Below, piece by piece: positions 32,401 to 39,121 of a DNA stretch of 45,630 bases (positions within the stretch are counted from its first letter, which is position 1; the number at the start of each line of letters is the position of its first letter). The stretch is from assembly GCA_949295035.1 (NCBI GenBank), contig CASFJO010000093.1:1-45630 (forward strand), given 5' to 3'. The notes below the pieces were generated by a model, which saw only the letters and a list, made by a program, of their open reading frames with translations, was not told where the DNA came from and ran no database searches. This DNA comes from an uncultured Gemmiger sp. (GTDB lineage: Bacteria; Bacillota; Clostridia; Oscillospirales; Ruminococcaceae). A program made the position numbers and the translations under genes.

Positions 32401-33727
32401 CACACAGGACGCGGACGGAATGATCTGCCTGGAGGGGTGCCATCGCGGCATCTCCGATCTGGAACGCCCCAAGTATTTGCCGGACACCCCCACCGGCGAG
32501 GTGTTTGAGTTCAACGAACGGCGCGGCAGCATCTATTTCCATACCGGCCGCACGCTGCTGGACGGGGCCGACAGGAGCGAGGAGAACTTCCCGGCCTGCT
32601 GGTTGAAAAACGAGATCGTGCATCCCCATTTCGCCAAACGGTTTGCCGCGATCTTCCATCAGGTGCAGCAGGCGCCGGATGTGGAAGGTGAAGAATTTAT
32701 GCTGCGCGGTAAGAGCGGCGGATACGAATGGTTCAAGCTGCGCACAAGACACCTTGGTACCAGCGTAAAAGACCGAGATACCATCCTGGTGCTGCTGGAT
32801 GCCGCCGATCGGGAGCGGGTGCTGCAGCTGGAGATTTTGCGGCTGCAGGATTTTTATCAGGCGAGCCTGAGCGATTCCATCGCCTATGCGGAGGTGGACC
32901 TGGAGAGCGGACAACTCAAATCCGCCGGCGGTTTGTGGGAAGGGTACGAGCGTTCGTATGACCGGGACTCCGAAAATCTGTTCCAGTTTATGATGCGCCA
33001 GGCAAAGGACAACGTGCAGACCAACCCCGCCATTCAAACGTTGTGCGAGATGAAAAGCTGGAAAGATATCATGGCAAAGGGCGAACCGGTCCGGCGCCTG
33101 CGCTATCAGCGAAAGATCAACGATGAGTGGCGCTGGGTGGAATTGGTGGCTCATTATTTCCGCGAACAGTTCACCGAAAATATGTTTGCCTTGCTGTATC
33201 TGAAGGATATTGACCGGCAGGTGCGCAAAGAGCAGGCACAGCAGGAGGCGGCCAACCGGGACCCGCTGACCAGCGTTTATAACCGGAATGCCTTCGAGAT
33301 GCTGGTGCGGGAATACATGGAGGATCCGGCCGGCGAAAAACAGGGGGCCTTGATCCTGATCGACATCGACAATTTCAAGGAGGTCAACGATCGGCTGGGC
33401 CATCTGGAAGGCGACGCGGCGCTGCGGTATGTGGCCAATCTTCTCAAATCCACCTTCCGTCAGCGGGATGTGATAGGCCGCCTGGGCGGCGATGAGTTTT
33501 TTGTCTTTTTGCAGGGACCCATCACCGAAAAGACATTGCATGACCGGATGGAACAGCTGTATACGGCTATGGATGAATATCCACGCACCCCGATCAGCTG
33601 CAGCGCCGGTATCGCCAAACTCAAAAGCGAAGGGTTCTCCTACAACGCAAGTCTGTACAAGGCGGATATGGCGCTGTATGAGAGCAAAAAGCGCGGAAAG
33701 CGCCACTATACGTTCGCGCAGGAATAA
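29495..33727 (+). CDS. Multidomain c-di-GMP enzyme: PAS, GGDEF-like, EAL, PAS/GAF sensors, GGDEF
   Basis: The product has 1410 residues and no membrane segment. Domains by reading: PAS (about 20-130), degenerate GGDEF (137-290; N208-G-D-C-F212 replaces GGDEF), EAL (300-545; E329-A-L, EVTESM, DDFGTGYSSLGYL and EIKIDRCFV are intact), a PAS-like domain with a Cys cluster (C624, C635, C638), a GAF-like domain (705-855), further PAS-like domains (865-1240) and a complete C-terminal GGDEF (R-L-G1331-G-D-E-F1335). So it can probably both break down and make c-di-GMP. Cytosolic location follows from the lack of membrane helices. It ends the motility cluster, 61 bases after the EAL-HDOD gene. Boundaries are approximate. 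Confidence 0.88.
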   Translation: MKLENEGPAQQPQKTSNILGSTGNDYLFLWDLRSGAIHISGNIQKQYPIQLDDDNTCTIEDWYRIVYAKDLPALRHSLEQLCQGTLSQYAQEYRVIDRKGNRVWVACRGECRLDKQGVPISLIGRISDTRLKGRVDLLTGAFNSTELAEDLDRLLRERKQGFLLLVGVDNLKHVNLRHGREYGNRILQKTVDVLEELVGPGNRIYRINGDCFAVNLSEKDREAVEELYRALRDQMADSCTISAGAVAYHEHPSADAGALYQYAEDTLDKAKRQGKNKLAFFSPEDYAVRLSTIELQEELERSVQNEFEGFSLRYQPQLRAGNYDLFGAEALLRYHSPRHGNVEPSKFIPVLEQSGMIRPVGLWILRKALDQCRQWRAAAPQLHISVNMSYVQLDQEDIAQQVLDLLEESGLPGDALILEVTESMQLQDYLRFNKLFYRWKQAGIEISVDDFGTGYSSLGYLKNLDIEEIKIDRCFVRGIQHSAYNYRLLSNMLELARSSQIRVCCEGVETQDELEALEELKPDSLQGFLFSRPLTSTEFENTYIRQETPEYAGYVALKQELRRIWHGGRGADREGIPPEEAMGNIVGALDEVVYVSDLVTYDLYYLNPAGRRLTGICDYKGLKCYKVLQGRDEPCDFCTNSRLRRDSFYVWELNNQKFGRRFILKDKLIAWQGKMARLELAKDVTEQEIVSQSAQTKLDFSQAVCACTRALLEEPDRASATRQMLAAAAGFYRSDRVCLFESVPGGGWRIAGEWCRDGVSSGADPLSACLLTLPERWMMAFRQNVSVVIDDAKRLKESDPGEWKLLQAMRAERLLAVPVCREREPVGFLAVNAPGRCEMDGAMPRALALFLSARMAEETQELPHEPLEQQYRNVLRDVNLGLWYIRIDPAGNRHEMFTDGTMRRIMGLEKPVSPQECYEYWYGRIKDGYYQYVDLSMDAMIRSGQVMQLEYPWQHPTLGEIMVRCTGVRTQDADGMICLEGCHRGISDLERPKYLPDTPTGEVFEFNERRGSIYFHTGRTLLDGADRSEENFPACWLKNEIVHPHFAKRFAAIFHQVQQAPDVEGEEFMLRGKSGGYEWFKLRTRHLGTSVKDRDTILVLLDAADRERVLQLEILRLQDFYQASLSDSIAYAEVDLESGQLKSAGGLWEGYERSYDRDSENLFQFMMRQAKDNVQTNPAIQTLCEMKSWKDIMAKGEPVRRLRYQRKINDEWRWVELVAHYFREQFTENMFALLYLKDIDRQVRKEQAQQEAANRDPLTSVYNRNAFEMLVREYMEDPAGEKQGALILIDIDNFKEVNDRLGHLEGDAALRYVANLLKSTFRQRDVIGRLGGDEFFVFLQGPITEKTLHDRMEQLYTAMDEYPRTPISCSAGIAKLKSEGFSYNASLYKADMALYESKKRGKRHYTFAQE

Positions 33728-33740
33728 AAGCCTGCATCAA

Positions 33741-33781
33741 AAAACGCCGGGAACCGTGTGTACAGCGGTTCCCGGCGTTTT
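33741..33781. terminator. Bidirectional terminator between the c-di-GMP gene and hemerythrin
   Basis: AAAACGCCGGGAACCG (33741-33756) pairs perfectly with CGGTTCCCGGCGTTTT (33766-33781), a 16-bp stem with a 9-base loop. On the plus strand the tail is TTTTGCG; on the minus strand the stem is followed by a run of six T, so it works best for hemerythrin. It serves both convergent genes. Confidence 0.92.
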
Positions 33782-33798
33782 GCGTCGATCGCACAGAA

Positions 33799-34197
33799 TC
33801 AATGCTCCTGCACATAGCGGGCCATGCGCTTGTCTTCCGTGCGGATGTGGGTGATCAAGGTGGCCACGGCGCGGTTCAGATCCCCCAGAGTCTTTACGGA
33901 AGGGCCTTCCTGGATCAGGACCTGCGCGGTCGCCGAAAGCTGGTTACGGTACCCGGTGTGGAACTGTTTGTGGGCGCCATAATTCGGGTAGTGCGCCTGG
34001 ACCTGAAGGCGTTCCTCGTCCTGAAAATGCCGAACCACATAATCGTTCAAAAAGGTCACGGTACTTTGGATCTGCTCGCGCCCCTTGCCGACCGAGCAAG
34101 CATCCATCAATTGGTTTACCGCGTCAAAAAGATGGCGGTGTTCTGAATCGACCAAAGAGTTTCCCGTCAGAAGGTCTGCGGTGAACTCGTATTTCAT
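33799..34197 (-). CDS. Bacteriohemerythrin, di-iron oxygen-binding protein
   Basis: The product has 132 residues, the size of single-domain bacterial hemerythrins. All expected iron ligands are visible: H20 (VDSEHRHLF), H57 and E61 (HFQDEE), H76 and H80 (HKQFH), H117 and D122 (HIRTED). It can bind oxygen reversibly and may sense, store or remove it; in an anaerobe a protective or sensing role is plausible. The ATG at 34197 (complement) is preceded by AAAGGAGAT. It is the only minus-strand gene between cheA and the window end and has its own promoter. Confidence 0.93.
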   Translation of the reverse strand: MKYEFTADLLTGNSLVDSEHRHLFDAVNQLMDACSVGKGREQIQSTVTFLNDYVVRHFQDEERLQVQAHYPNYGAHKQFHTGYRNQLSATAQVLIQEGPSVKTLGDLNRAVATLITHIRTEDKRMARYVQEH

Positions 34198-34250
34198 GAT
34201 GATCTCCTTTCAGATATAACATTCCCTCAATAAAAAACCACTCTTATTCT

Positions 34251-34278
34251 ATTATATCTTGAAGAACGCAGAAATCAA
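34251..34278 (-). promoter_or_regulatory. Sigma-A promoter of the hemerythrin gene
   Basis: On the minus strand TTGATT (34273-34278) and TATAAT (34251-34256) are 16 bases apart. The predicted start is near 34244, giving a leader of about 46 bases with AAAGGAGAT. One arm of an inverted repeat overlaps the -35 and spacer. Confidence 0.75.
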
Positions 34279-34336
34279 TAATAGTTCTCCGTATTTATTT
34301 ATCTATTTTTTAACAGTCCAGAAGGATTTCTGCGTT
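34265..34336. repeat. 12-base inverted repeat over the hemerythrin promoter
   Basis: AACGCAGAAATC at 34265-34276 has its exact reverse complement GATTTCTGCGTT at 34325-34336, with 48 AT-rich bases between. The left arm lies in the hemerythrin -35/spacer. The right arm is followed by ATTTTTT on the plus strand, so a long-loop terminator is an alternative reading. Confidence 0.75.
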
Positions 34337-34406
34337 ATTTTTTAGGCCGCAAAACAAGGCGCAATCATCCTGGCCTGCCACAGATCGGGCCAAACGGCGA
34401 TTTTGG

Positions 34407-34436
34407 TTGACATAGAAGGCCGCGGCGTGGTTAAAT
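34407..34436 (+). promoter_or_regulatory. Sigma-A promoter of parE-parC
   Basis: A consensus TTGACA (34407-34412) is followed after 18 bases by TTAAAT (34431-34436), a 4-of-6 match to the -10 box. The leader would be about 65 bases. Confidence 0.6.
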
Positions 34437-34506
34437 ATTATCGTGTGCCGCTTTTTGGCGGCTTCAGGGCGTCACCGCCTATATCAAAAAAGGAGAGAGG
34501 AAATCT

Positions 34507-36486
34507 ATGCCAAAAAAGCAGGATTACGGCAATGAGAGCATCACCAGCCTGAAGGGCGCGGACCGGGTACGCAAACGCCCTGCGGTCATCTTTGGCTCCG
34601 ACGGGGTGGAAGGGTGCGCCCACTCGATCTTTGAGATCCTCTCCAACTCCATCGATGAGGCCCGGGAAGGTTTTGGCGCCAGGATCACCCTGACCCGCTT
34701 CAAGGATGGCAGCATCCAGGTGGAAGATATGGGCCGGGGCATTCCGGTGGACTACAACGCCAAGGAGGATCGCTACAACTGGGAGTTGGTCTTTTGTGAG
34801 ATGTACGCCGGCGGCAAGTATACCGCGGGCGAGGACAACTACGAATATTCCCTGGGCCTGAATGGCCTGGGACTGTGCGCCACCCAGTACGCCAGTGCCT
34901 GGATGACCGCCGATATCTACCGGGACGGTTTTCACTATCACCTGGATTTCCGCAAAGGCGAAAATGTGGGCGGCCTGAAAAAGGAGCCGCTCACCCGCAA
35001 GCGCACCGGTTCGGTGATCCGCTGGATGCCGGATACCGAGGTGTTCACCGATATCGCCGTGCCCACCGAGTATTTTCTGGACACCATGAAACGGCAGGCG
35101 GTGGTCAATGCCGGGCTGACCCTGGTGTTTGTGGATGAGATGGGCGGCGAGCGCACCACCACCGAGTTTTGCTATGAAAAAGGCATCGAGGATTATGTGG
35201 AGGAGATCGCCGGGCTGGACGCCATGACCCCGGTGGTCTACTGTGAGTCCTCAGCCACCGGCCGGGACCGGGAGGACCAGCCCGACTACAAGGTGCGGAT
35301 GACCGCGGCCTTCTGCTTTTCCAATAAGGTGCAGCTGCTGGAATACTACCACAATTCCAGCTTTCTGGAGCACGGCGGCAGCCCGGACCGGGCGGTGCGC
35401 ACCGCTTTCGTGAACCAGATCGACACATTCCTGAAGAACAAGGGCATGTACAAAAAAGGGGAGAGCAAGATCACCTTCGCGGACGTGCAGGACTGCCTGG
35501 TGTATGTGTCCAGCAGCTTCTCCACCCGCACCAGCTACGAGAACCAGACCAAAAAGGCTATCACCAATAAATTCGTGGCCCAGGCCATGACCGAGTTTCT
35601 CAAGCACAATCTGGAGGTCTATTTCCTGGAAAAACCGGACGAGGCCCAGAAGATCTGCCAGCAGGTGCTGATCAACAAGCAGAGCCGCGAACATGCGGAA
35701 AAGACCCGTCAGTCGATCAAAAAGACCATGTCCAGCCAGATCGACATTGCCAACCGGGTACAGAAGTTTGTGGACTGCCGTACACGAGACGCCTCCCGCC
35801 GGGAACTCTACATCGTGGAGGGCGATTCGGCCATGGGCGCCGTCAAGACCAGCCGGGACTCGGAATACCAGGCCATCATGCCGGTGCGGGGCAAGATCCT
35901 GAACTGCCTCAAGGCCGACTACGACAAGATCTTCAAGTCCGACGTGATCACCGACCTCATTAAGGTGCTGGGCTGCGGTGTGGAACTGGGCGGCAAAAGC
36001 AAGCGGGATCTGGCCACCTTCGATCTGGCCAATCTACGCTGGAACAAGGTGGTCATCTGCACCGACGCGGACGTGGACGGCTACCAGATCCGAACCTTGA
36101 TCCTGACCATGCTCTACCGGCTGGTGCCCACCCTGATCCAGCAGGGATACGTGTATATTGCCGAGAGCCCGCTGTATGAGATCAACACCAAAACCAAGAC
36201 CTACTTTGCCTACACCGAACCAGAGAAGGCCTCCATCCTGAGCCGTCTGGGCGAAAAGGAAAAGCCCGTCATCCAGCGGTCCAAAGGTCTGGGCGAGAAC
36301 GACCCGGAAATGATGTGGCTCACCACCATGAATCCGGAGAGCCGCCGGCTGATCAAGGTGATGCCCGAGGACGCGGAGGATACCGCCCGGGTCTTTGATT
36401 TGCTGCTGGGTGACAACCTGACCGGCCGCAAGGAACACATCGCCCTGCACGGGGCGGAATATCTGGACGATCTGGATCTGTCCTGA
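34507..36486 (+). CDS. parE: ParE-like type IIA topoisomerase ATPase subunit (divergent)
   Basis: The product has 659 residues. With ParC it would form topoisomerase IV, which unlinks daughter chromosomes. ATPase motifs are LSNSIDEA, GRGIP and GLNGLGLCATQYAS; the last replaces the usual GLHGVG form. The QTK loop is ENQTKKAITNK. The metal-binding TOPRIM motifs are E438-G-D-S-A-M-G444 (the usual form is EGDSAGG) and T519-D-A-D-V-D-G525. The end of the TOPRIM region, QRSKGLGENDPEMMWLTTM, is typical. These changes mark a divergent branch seen in clostridia. GyrB cannot be fully excluded, but gyrase is usually elsewhere. Confidence 0.85.
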   Translation: MPKKQDYGNESITSLKGADRVRKRPAVIFGSDGVEGCAHSIFEILSNSIDEAREGFGARITLTRFKDGSIQVEDMGRGIPVDYNAKEDRYNWELVFCEMYAGGKYTAGEDNYEYSLGLNGLGLCATQYASAWMTADIYRDGFHYHLDFRKGENVGGLKKEPLTRKRTGSVIRWMPDTEVFTDIAVPTEYFLDTMKRQAVVNAGLTLVFVDEMGGERTTTEFCYEKGIEDYVEEIAGLDAMTPVVYCESSATGRDREDQPDYKVRMTAAFCFSNKVQLLEYYHNSSFLEHGGSPDRAVRTAFVNQIDTFLKNKGMYKKGESKITFADVQDCLVYVSSSFSTRTSYENQTKKAITNKFVAQAMTEFLKHNLEVYFLEKPDEAQKICQQVLINKQSREHAEKTRQSIKKTMSSQIDIANRVQKFVDCRTRDASRRELYIVEGDSAMGAVKTSRDSEYQAIMPVRGKILNCLKADYDKIFKSDVITDLIKVLGCGVELGGKSKRDLATFDLANLRWNKVVICTDADVDGYQIRTLILTMLYRLVPTLIQQGYVYIAESPLYEINTKTKTYFAYTEPEKASILSRLGEKEKPVIQRSKGLGENDPEMMWLTTMNPESRRLIKVMPEDAEDTARVFDLLLGDNLTGRKEHIALHGAEYLDDLDLS

Positions 36487-36507
36487 TCGCGGGGAAAGGA
36501 GAAAGCA

Positions 36508-38751
36508 ATGGCAAAAAAGAACGCAAAGCGCGCGGCGCCGGTGCGGCCTCAGCTGGGCGACCATGTGGAGATCCCGGGCGCCGGCGTGGTGCTGGAGACC
36601 CCCATCACCCAGACGCTGGAGACCAACTATATGCCCTACGCCATGAGCGTGATCGTCTCCCGGGCGCTGCCGGAGATCGACGGCTTCAAGCCTGCCCACC
36701 GCAAACTGCTCTATACCATGTACGAGATGGGGCTGCTCAAGGGCAACCGCACCAAGAGCGCCAACATTGTGGGCAGTACCATGCACCTGAACCCCCACGG
36801 CGACGCCGCCATCTATGAAACGATGGTGCGCATGGGCCGGGGCAACGAGAGCCTTCTGGTGCCTTTTGTGGATTCCAAGGGCAACTTCGGCAAGGCATAC
36901 AGCCGGGATATGGCCTACGCCGCCAGCCGGTACACCGAGGCCCGGCTGGAGCCGGTGTGCGAGGAGCTGTTCCGGGATATCGACAAGGATACGGTGGACT
37001 TTGTGCCCAACTACGACGGTACCACCACCGAACCCACCCTGCTTCCGGTGACCTTTCCCACCATCCTGGCCAACAATACCCTGGGCATTGCGGTGGGTAT
37101 GGCCTCCAATATATGTTCCTTCAACCTGGCGGAACTCTGTCAGACCACCATCGCCCTGATGAAAGACCCCGGTCATGATCTGCTGTCTACCCTGCCCGCG
37201 CCGGATTTCGTGGGCGGCGGTGAAATTTTGTACAACGAAGCAGAACTTCGCAAGATTTATGAAACCGGCCGCGGCAGCGTACGGGTGCGGGCGGAATACC
37301 GGTTTGAAAAAGACGGCAATATGCTCGAGATCACCCATATTCCTCCCACCACCACGGTGGAGGCGATTATGGACAAGATCGCGGAACTGGTCAAGGCGGG
37401 CAAGATACGCGAGATCAGCGATATGCGGGACGAGACCGACCTGCAGGGGCTGAAGCTGACCATAGACCTCAAGCGCGGCCAGGACCCGGACAAGGTCATG
37501 CAGAAGCTGTACAAACTCACCCCGCTGGAGGACAGCTTTGCCTGCAACTTCAACATTCTGGTGGGCGGTCAGCCCCGGGTGATGGGGGTCGCGGAGATCC
37601 TGAACGAGTGGGCGGCATTCCGGGCCGAATGCGTGCGCCGGCGCACCTTCCACGATCTGCAGGGCAAGCAGAAACGTTTGCACCTGCTCAAGGGCCTGGA
37701 AGCCATCCTGCTGGACATCGACAAGGCCATCCGCATCGTGCGGGAGACCGAGGAGGAGGCCGAGGTGGTGCCCAACCTGATGATCGGGTTCGGCATCGAC
37801 CAGGTCCAGGCCGAGTATGTGGCCGAGATCAAGCTGCGCCATCTGAACCGGGAATATATCCTCAAGCGCACCGAGGAGATCGCCGACCTGGAGGCGGAGA
37901 TCGCCCGCCTGAAGGAGATCCTGGACTCGCCGGCCAAGATCCGCCGCATCATTATGGACGAACTGGCGGCTGTGGCCAAGAAGTATGGCGGACCCCGCCG
38001 CTGCCGGATCGTCTACGACCTGCCCGACGAGGAAGAGGACCCTGGCGAGGACGCCATGCCGGACTACCCGGTCACGGTCTTTTTTACCCGGGAGGGATAC
38101 TTCAAAAAGATCACTCCCCAGTCGCTGCGGATGAGCGGCGAACAGAAACTCAAAGAGGGGGATCGGATCATCACCCAGGTGGAGACCCGCAACAACGTCT
38201 GGCTGCTCTTTTTTACCAGCCGGTGCCAGGTGTACAAATGCCGCGCCGGGGATTTTGCCGACGGCAAGGCCAGCCAGATGGGCGAATATGTGCCCGCCGC
38301 GCTGGGAATGGAGCCGGATGAGACGCCGGTATTCATGGCGCTGACCGAGGAGTACAAGGGATATATGCTCTTTTTCTTCGACAACGGCAAGTGCGCCCGG
38401 GTGCCGATGGAAAGTTACGCCACCAAGCAGAACCGCAAAAAACTGCTGAAGGCCTACAGCGACAAAGCGCCGCTGGTGCAGGCTATGCAGATCACGGAGG
38501 AGACCGAACTGGCCATCCAGACCAGCGCGGGCCGTCTGCTGCTGGTGGGCACCGCCCAGATCCCCGCCAAGCAGACCCGGGATACGGCGGGGGTGGCGGT
38601 GATCACCCTGAAAAAGAATCAGACCATCACCTCCATCCGGCCGGCGTCGGAGCTGGAACTGGCCAATCCCCACCGCTACCGGGTGCGCACCCTGCCCGCC
38701 GCCGGCGCGCTGCTGCGCGCCGAGGACACCGCCGAACAGATGTCCTTCTGA
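36508..38751 (+). CDS. parC: ParC-like type IIA topoisomerase cleavage subunit (divergent)
   Basis: The product has 747 residues. The catalytic Tyr142 lies in SRYTEARLEPV. The winged-helix region reads NPHGDAAIYETMVRMGR, with Ala100 where quinolone-susceptible enzymes have Ser (GyrA Ser83) and Glu104 at the GyrA Asp87 position, as in ParC. The C-terminal part (from about 500) has beta-propeller-like repeats but no clear QRRGGKG gyrase box, which supports ParC over GyrA. It starts 21 bases after parE behind AAAGGAG. No terminator follows directly; the valS promoter begins 24 bases on. Confidence 0.87.
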   Translation: MAKKNAKRAAPVRPQLGDHVEIPGAGVVLETPITQTLETNYMPYAMSVIVSRALPEIDGFKPAHRKLLYTMYEMGLLKGNRTKSANIVGSTMHLNPHGDAAIYETMVRMGRGNESLLVPFVDSKGNFGKAYSRDMAYAASRYTEARLEPVCEELFRDIDKDTVDFVPNYDGTTTEPTLLPVTFPTILANNTLGIAVGMASNICSFNLAELCQTTIALMKDPGHDLLSTLPAPDFVGGGEILYNEAELRKIYETGRGSVRVRAEYRFEKDGNMLEITHIPPTTTVEAIMDKIAELVKAGKIREISDMRDETDLQGLKLTIDLKRGQDPDKVMQKLYKLTPLEDSFACNFNILVGGQPRVMGVAEILNEWAAFRAECVRRRTFHDLQGKQKRLHLLKGLEAILLDIDKAIRIVRETEEEAEVVPNLMIGFGIDQVQAEYVAEIKLRHLNREYILKRTEEIADLEAEIARLKEILDSPAKIRRIIMDELAAVAKKYGGPRRCRIVYDLPDEEEDPGEDAMPDYPVTVFFTREGYFKKITPQSLRMSGEQKLKEGDRIITQVETRNNVWLLFFTSRCQVYKCRAGDFADGKASQMGEYVPAALGMEPDETPVFMALTEEYKGYMLFFFDNGKCARVPMESYATKQNRKKLLKAYSDKAPLVQAMQITEETELAIQTSAGRLLLVGTAQIPAKQTRDTAGVAVITLKKNQTITSIRPASELELANPHRYRVRTLPAAGALLRAEDTAEQMSF

Positions 38752-38775
38752 ACGGCGCAAAACCGGCTTTTCCCG

Positions 38776-38803
38776 TTGACGGAGCGGGATTTTGTGGTAT
38801 AAT
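38776..38803 (+). promoter_or_regulatory. Sigma-A promoter of valS
   Basis: TTGACG (38776-38781) and a perfect TATAAT (38798-38803) are 16 bases apart. Transcription would start near 38810 and run into the T-box leader. Confidence 0.85.
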
Positions 38804-38809
38804 ACTACT

Positions 38810-39094
38810 GTATATTCCGCCGGTTTGCCGGCGGCTGTCAAATGCGCGGAAAAAGAGTTCCCGCCGCTTGAACATCCCTTTCAGAGAGCCGGGCCAGAGG
38901 CTGCGAGCCCGGCAGGGGCCGCGGCGGGTTGTCGCTTTGGAGCAGGGGCGGTGAGGTTTTCAGGTAGTCGTCCCCGTAGGCCTGCGTTAAAGGCTCTCGA
39001 GTGGCTGCCCGGTATCGGGCGGCAATTTGGGTGGTACCGCGGTTGTGCGTATGCACAGGCCGTCCCATGTAAAATGGGGCGGCCTTTTGTTTTG
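38810..39094 (+). promoter_or_regulatory. T-box leader controlling valS
   Basis: The T-box core AATTTGGGTGGTACCGCGG lies at 39024-39042, with the TGGT bulge expected to pair with uncharged ACCA-ended tRNA-Val. Stem I is supported by CCCGCCGC (38860-38867) with GCGGCGGG (38921-38928), a distal GCCGGGC/GCCCGGC stem, and AGAGAG and GGCTGCGAG loop motifs. The likely specifier is GTC (38931-38933), a valine codon; GTT just before it is an alternative. A terminator closes the leader. Low charged tRNA-Val would favour the antiterminator and raise ValS. Confidence 0.95.
39057..39094 (+). terminator. T-box terminator hairpin before valS
   Basis: AGGCCGTCCCAT (39057-39068) pairs with ATGGGGCGGCCT (with one G-T pair), followed by TTTTGTTTT. 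It lies directly after the antiterminator region. Confidence 0.9.
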
Positions 39095-39121
39095 CCGCCC
39101 GTGACCAGACAGGAGGACGCA

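Larger units (their letters stand above)
34198..34506. other. Divergent regulatory region between hemerythrin and parE
   Basis: No gene was found in these 309 bases. The left half is AT-rich and carries the hemerythrin promoter and the inverted repeat. The right half holds the parE promoter and a GCCGC/GCGGC hairpin near 34447-34465, then the parE ribosome site AAAGGAGAGAGG. Confidence 0.6.

Noticed and set aside
36034-38841. 935-codon minus-strand frame opposite parE and parC
   Set aside because: It mirrors the highly biased codons of parC. No ribosome site or recognisable motif was seen.
38792-39121. N-terminal extension of ValS
   Set aside because: The stretch is the promoter, T-box and terminator; the family's usual start fits the ATG at 39122.
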